From NCBI GenBank assembly GCA_016840685.1, contig JAEORX010000009.1:1-41716 (forward strand): 41,716 nt of DNA, written 5' to 3'. Made by a program: the position numbers and the translations under genes. The number at the start of each line of letters is the position of its first letter. The first letter of the stretch is position 1. Under the pieces are notes generated by a model that ran no database searches, had not been told where the DNA came from, and worked only from the letters and a program-made list of their open reading frames with translations. This stretch comes from Candidatus Thorarchaeota archaeon. GTDB lineage: Archaea > Asgardarchaeota > Thorarchaeia > Thorarchaeales > Thorarchaeaceae. Below are positions 38,812 through 41,716 of this stretch, piece by piece.

Positions 38812-41127
38812 CTATCGATGATAAGTTAGCACGACTTCATTCGAAAGGGGGATGAGTTTCAAATGAGGGGATTGACCTTTCATTATTCTATCAATAAGAC
38901 TAGCACCATATACTTTGACCATTCGCAGTGGGACACTGTCAGGCACATGAATCTCAATTTCCTCAGGGAGATTCTCCATGCCAGTTTCAATCTGATGTTG
39001 ATTTGCTGAGAGTCCGATATCAATATGCGTCTTCCCAAACTTTGTTCGAAGACTAGTAATTGCAAGTGCCCGTTTTGCCTCATACCAATCACTTGGAATA
39101 CCAGCCAGGAACACTAAGTTATCCCTGTCCTCATGCACAAGCATATCGCTTAGAAGATGAATGATGTCCGCGGCTGCTAGAACACTGGACCCAGCTCCAC
39201 CGCTACCTCCGAATGTTCGTGGATTCACAAACTCTGGGAGGAGGTAGTCCTCGGATAGAAACTCAAGAGTTCTCATAAGAAACGGCTCAGCTGAGTCACG
39301 CTGTCTATCCCATACATAGAACTGGGCGATTCTCAACGCAAGATGGCTGGAGAGAAATTCAGGTGGACCTTGAATCTTCCACAGATTTCGTACCACGCGT
39401 CTTTTAGTGATCCTTTTGCACAAACTTCTGATGAATTCGTTATCAAGTAAGTCAAGTCGGAGTTGCACTATACTTGTCAGAAAATCCAGAATGCACCTAT
39501 CAATGTGATACATCTGAGGGTCTTGTTCTCGAGGCCATCGAGCTATCTGAATCTGATTGAATCTCTCCAGTACAAGCTTCTCAGCAAAGGGAAGTATGTT
39601 CTTTATCTTTGACGACAGGGTCACATTAGTTAAGGAGAAGTAAGATAGACTTTCCTGCAACGATGCCAAAGCCCATAGTGATTCATTGAGTTCCTTCAGC
39701 ATTGACTCGTTCAGTATCCGATAGTGCTCAAGAGGCATATCCTCCAGACCATCAGTCAATGTCTGTTCTATTCCGCCTTCATCGCTCCCCTCTTTTCTCT
39801 GGTCTGCTGATAGTATAGTCAGCAGTTTCTCAGCAAGTTGTATAATGAATGAATTGATTTCTTGGATAGATTCTCTTTGTAAAGAGTATCTATGCATCTT
39901 CAGGAGACTCCAGAGAAGGGGACTCAGCATAGAAATATCAAGCGGCAATTCTGAGGTTCTCAATTGTTGAATAACGCGACGCATAATTTGACTTGCTACA
40001 TCAGATCCGCCAGCTTTCAGTAGTGCTAATAGAATTCTTGCTTTATCATTCCAACAAAATCGTGAAGAGGGATGCAGAGCAGAATTGGCTTGGATTGCGA
40101 GTGATGTGACTGCTTGTGCAAGAACACTGTCCAACCGCTCATCTGGGAAGACAGCTTCGCCTCTCTTCTTCGAAAAGTCATACCAACCTCCGACAGATCG
40201 GTCTCGACTACTTTTATCCGGGACAAAATCAATTAGTGACTCTCTTTTATCGAGAGGTATAAGTGGAGATGAAAAGACAATGGTCTTGGTACCTGCAGGG
40301 GGGAGGGTGATATTAAACTTAAGAATCGCACTACCAAGTCCTGATTCAGAGGAAAGCTTGTAATCATAGCGAATCTCTCCAGACTGTAAGACCTCTAGGA
40401 CCTCTTTGTCGTTTGCTTCGACCAGATATACAGCGGAGGGGGCTATATCAGCTTTAAGCGCAATGAGATTGTTGGCAAAGACACGGTTTGTTTTATCATC
40501 AAACTCAAGGGATTCTATTACCTCAACCCCAAGGACTGACATGGGTCGTAGAACTGCAAAGAAGGTGATGGTTGATTCCTCAAGTGCGATGTTCTTTAGA
40601 ACAACCTCATTAAAGATGTATTCTGCACCATCCTGTTCCACATAATAGACTAACCTTGTGAAGTCGACTGATTGAATGTCCAGCTTCCACTCATAGAGCT
40701 GGTCTTCTGTAGAAACCAGTCTTAGCTGTGGTTCATCCTTTCCCTTAAGGGCTGGGAAAATGACGCCATCTGCCCCTAGAATCCAGAAGTCTATTGAACC
40801 ACAGTCTGGAATGGTCATGCAGAGACCTCGAGAGTCTGTTATTCCATGCCTGGTTGATCCTACACCACCTATTAGAAACCAATTTCTGTAGCAGTTGTTT
40901 GGTAGTTCTGTAATCAAGACCTTTTCTTTGTCAACTCCCTTCAGTGTGAGAGCAGCCCAAGAAGGTAACATCCAGTCTTCATCTTTAAGATAGATAGATG
41001 CATTGAGATGCGTTCTCAGATGGTCAATTTCAGCCTCTACTGTCATGTCTTTTTCAGGAAGCCCAATCTTATGATTCTGGGCAACTCTTCTGAAACGCTG
41101 CAAACGAGCAAGCTCATCAGTGACCAA
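38812..41127 (-). CDS. Glycosidase-like protein with beta-sandwich and alpha/alpha barrel, unknown specificity
   Basis: 771 residues. Residues about 1-300 look like a beta-sandwich domain (LPNNCYRNWFLIGGVGSTRHG, DSRGLCMTIPDCGSIDFWILG), and about 320-700 is helix-rich in the manner of an (alpha/alpha)6 barrel, as in GH15, GH63 and related glucosidases, trehalases and debranching enzymes. A glycine-rich PRTFGGSGGAGSSVLAAADI lies near the end of the barrel. No catalytic acid pair could be fixed with confidence, so the enzyme call is tentative. TTG is the only usable start, with GAAGAGG eight bases upstream. There is no signal peptide. It may act with the alpha-mannosidase in glycan breakdown. 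Confidence 0.5.
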   Translation of the reverse strand: MVTDELARLQRFRRVAQNHKIGLPEKDMTVEAEIDHLRTHLNASIYLKDEDWMLPSWAALTLKGVDKEKVLITELPNNCYRNWFLIGGVGSTRHGITDSRGLCMTIPDCGSIDFWILGADGVIFPALKGKDEPQLRLVSTEDQLYEWKLDIQSVDFTRLVYYVEQDGAEYIFNEVVLKNIALEESTITFFAVLRPMSVLGVEVIESLEFDDKTNRVFANNLIALKADIAPSAVYLVEANDKEVLEVLQSGEIRYDYKLSSESGLGSAILKFNITLPPAGTKTIVFSSPLIPLDKRESLIDFVPDKSSRDRSVGGWYDFSKKRGEAVFPDERLDSVLAQAVTSLAIQANSALHPSSRFCWNDKARILLALLKAGGSDVASQIMRRVIQQLRTSELPLDISMLSPLLWSLLKMHRYSLQRESIQEINSFIIQLAEKLLTILSADQRKEGSDEGGIEQTLTDGLEDMPLEHYRILNESMLKELNESLWALASLQESLSYFSLTNVTLSSKIKNILPFAEKLVLERFNQIQIARWPREQDPQMYHIDRCILDFLTSIVQLRLDLLDNEFIRSLCKRITKRRVVRNLWKIQGPPEFLSSHLALRIAQFYVWDRQRDSAEPFLMRTLEFLSEDYLLPEFVNPRTFGGSGGAGSSVLAAADIIHLLSDMLVHEDRDNLVFLAGIPSDWYEAKRALAITSLRTKFGKTHIDIGLSANQHQIETGMENLPEEIEIHVPDSVPLRMVKVYGASLIDRIMKGQSPHLKLIPLSNEVVLTYHR

Positions 41128-41374
41128 ATAGGGAACCTCTTCAAGACCAACTTCATACCTTATGATAAGACAGTCACATTAGGATTTAGGCCCTTTATTT
41201 GTCATATGTGTATGTTTAATCAAGCTAACGAAAAAACGAATCCAGCCCCTATCCACGAGTTAGATGATAAGTGCTAAAGCCTTAATAGAGTTCACCTAGA
41301 GCTTGCCTCTATTAAGTATAGAATGTGAAATTAATAGTCGTATCTAGGCTGTAAAATAGTAGAGGGATTGCAAA
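41128..41374. promoter_or_regulatory. Divergent promoter region, 247 bp
   Basis: AT-rich spacer between the glycosidase-like gene and the ABC-2 permease gene. TTAAGTATAGAA near 41313-41324 is a TATA candidate for the permease. AAAGCCTTAATAGAG and CTCTATTAAG (about 41276-41318) form part of an imperfect inverted repeat (TTAATAGAG/CTCTATTAA) just upstream of it, possibly an operator. No gene is seen. Confidence 0.35.
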
Positions 41375-41716
41375 ATGGCAGAAGTTCTCACCAAACCATC
41401 AAGACGTATCCGAAACATGGTGATGAAAGAACTTCGGTTGATAATCAAGGACAAGGTAGCCCTCCTCCTGATCTTTCTGCTCCCAGCTGCACTCATTGGT
41501 ATGCTTTGGTATGTGACCAATCAAAGTAGCATGGGAGGTATGAGTATCGGTGGAGGGGGAGGCATTGGTGGTGGAGTTGATACAGGTAATGCTACAAGCT
41601 CAGCGGTCATACTGGGGATAGTTGACCTAGATACAACCAGAACCTATGATGGAGAGGATCTGTCTGAGAATCTCACAGCTGTCTTTGATACCTTGGCGAA
41701 TGTTACCTTGTTCAAT
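41375..41716 (+). CDS. ABC-2 type transporter permease, N-terminal part, cut by window edge
   Basis: The ATG at 41375 has AGAGGG nine bases upstream, and the frame is open for 114 codons to the right edge. A basic cytoplasmic beginning (SRRIRNMVMKELRLIIKDK) leads into a membrane helix (VALLLIFLLPAALIGMLWYV), then a Gly-rich outside loop and IVDLDTT, the arrangement of ABC-2 export permeases (YhaP/DrrB-like). An ATPase partner would be expected just outside the window. Confidence 0.75.
   Translation, partial: MAEVLTKPSRRIRNMVMKELRLIIKDKVALLLIFLLPAALIGMLWYVTNQSSMGGMSIGGGGGIGGGVDTGNATSSAVILGIVDLDTTRTYDGEDLSENLTAVFDTLANVTLFN

Noticed and set aside
1-41716. CRISPR arrays, tRNA/rRNA genes, insertion sequences, integrase or phage genes
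   Set aside because: Intergenic regions were read for repeated spacers, T-loop sequence, transposase-like frames and terminal repeats; none was found.

Overview
The window reads as a piece of an Asgard archaeal chromosome, most plausibly Thorarchaeia-like. This is an inference from gene content; there is no rRNA to place it. The archaeal signs are a geranylgeranyl-reductase-family lipid enzyme, a free-standing archaeal threonyl-tRNA-synthetase-type editing domain, TrmB-like and Lrp-like regulators, TATA-box promoters, many GTG/TTG starts with short Shine-Dalgarno sequences, and ferredoxin-dependent 2-oxoacid oxidoreductases. The Asgard signs are eukaryotic-signature-like proteins: a Rab/Ras-type GTPase fused behind a seven-bladed FG-GAP propeller, a gelsolin-like protein, a Vps62/DUF946-like protein, and weaker candidates for a longin/roadblock-like and an AN1-like zinc-finger protein.

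Layout, left to right. 1-3.9 kb: a cut-off SF2 helicase and a double-winged-helix Lrp-type regulator, two small genes behind a clear promoter, the editing-domain protein and a membrane hexapeptide-repeat protein. 4-9.5 kb: the lipid reductase, a GC-rich multi-hairpin stretch that looks like an unrecognised structured RNA, a tandem run of three paralogous TrmB-like regulators, and a DHH phosphoesterase. 9.7-15.1 kb: an OsmC-like peroxiredoxin, indolepyruvate:ferredoxin oxidoreductase iorAB, and the propeller-GTPase fusion. 15.2-21.6 kb: an ABC importer of the nitrate/sulfonate/taurine type whose ATPase gene is on the opposite strand to permease and binding protein, an Alba-like protein, a zinc-motif membrane protein and two tandem paralogous surface beta-helix proteins.

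21.9-31 kb: the porGDAB operon with a terminator, a zinc-type alcohol dehydrogenase, a winged-helix/CDF metal transporter fusion with a DtxR-like inverted repeat at its promoter, a glycerophosphodiesterase, a 44-residue four-cysteine protein, a stand-alone RAM domain, the gelsolin-like protein and a GNAT acetyltransferase. 31.2-41.7 kb: a GH38 alpha-mannosidase with a Vps62-like partner, an nadB/ICMT-like operon, the AN1-like and longin-like candidates, a large glycosidase-like protein, and the start of an ABC-2 permease.

The metabolic genes fit a peptide- and carbohydrate-fermenting anaerobe: PorGDAB and IorAB oxidise 2-oxoacids from sugar and amino-acid breakdown and reduce ferredoxin, while the mannosidase and possible glycosidase supply sugars. 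I see no tRNA, rRNA, CRISPR array, insertion sequence or prophage. No single gene cluster forms an obvious new defence or biosynthetic system. The most original items are the propeller-GTPase fusion, the putative RNA at 5.2-5.36 kb, the triplicated regulators and the regulator-like CDF fusion with its operator.
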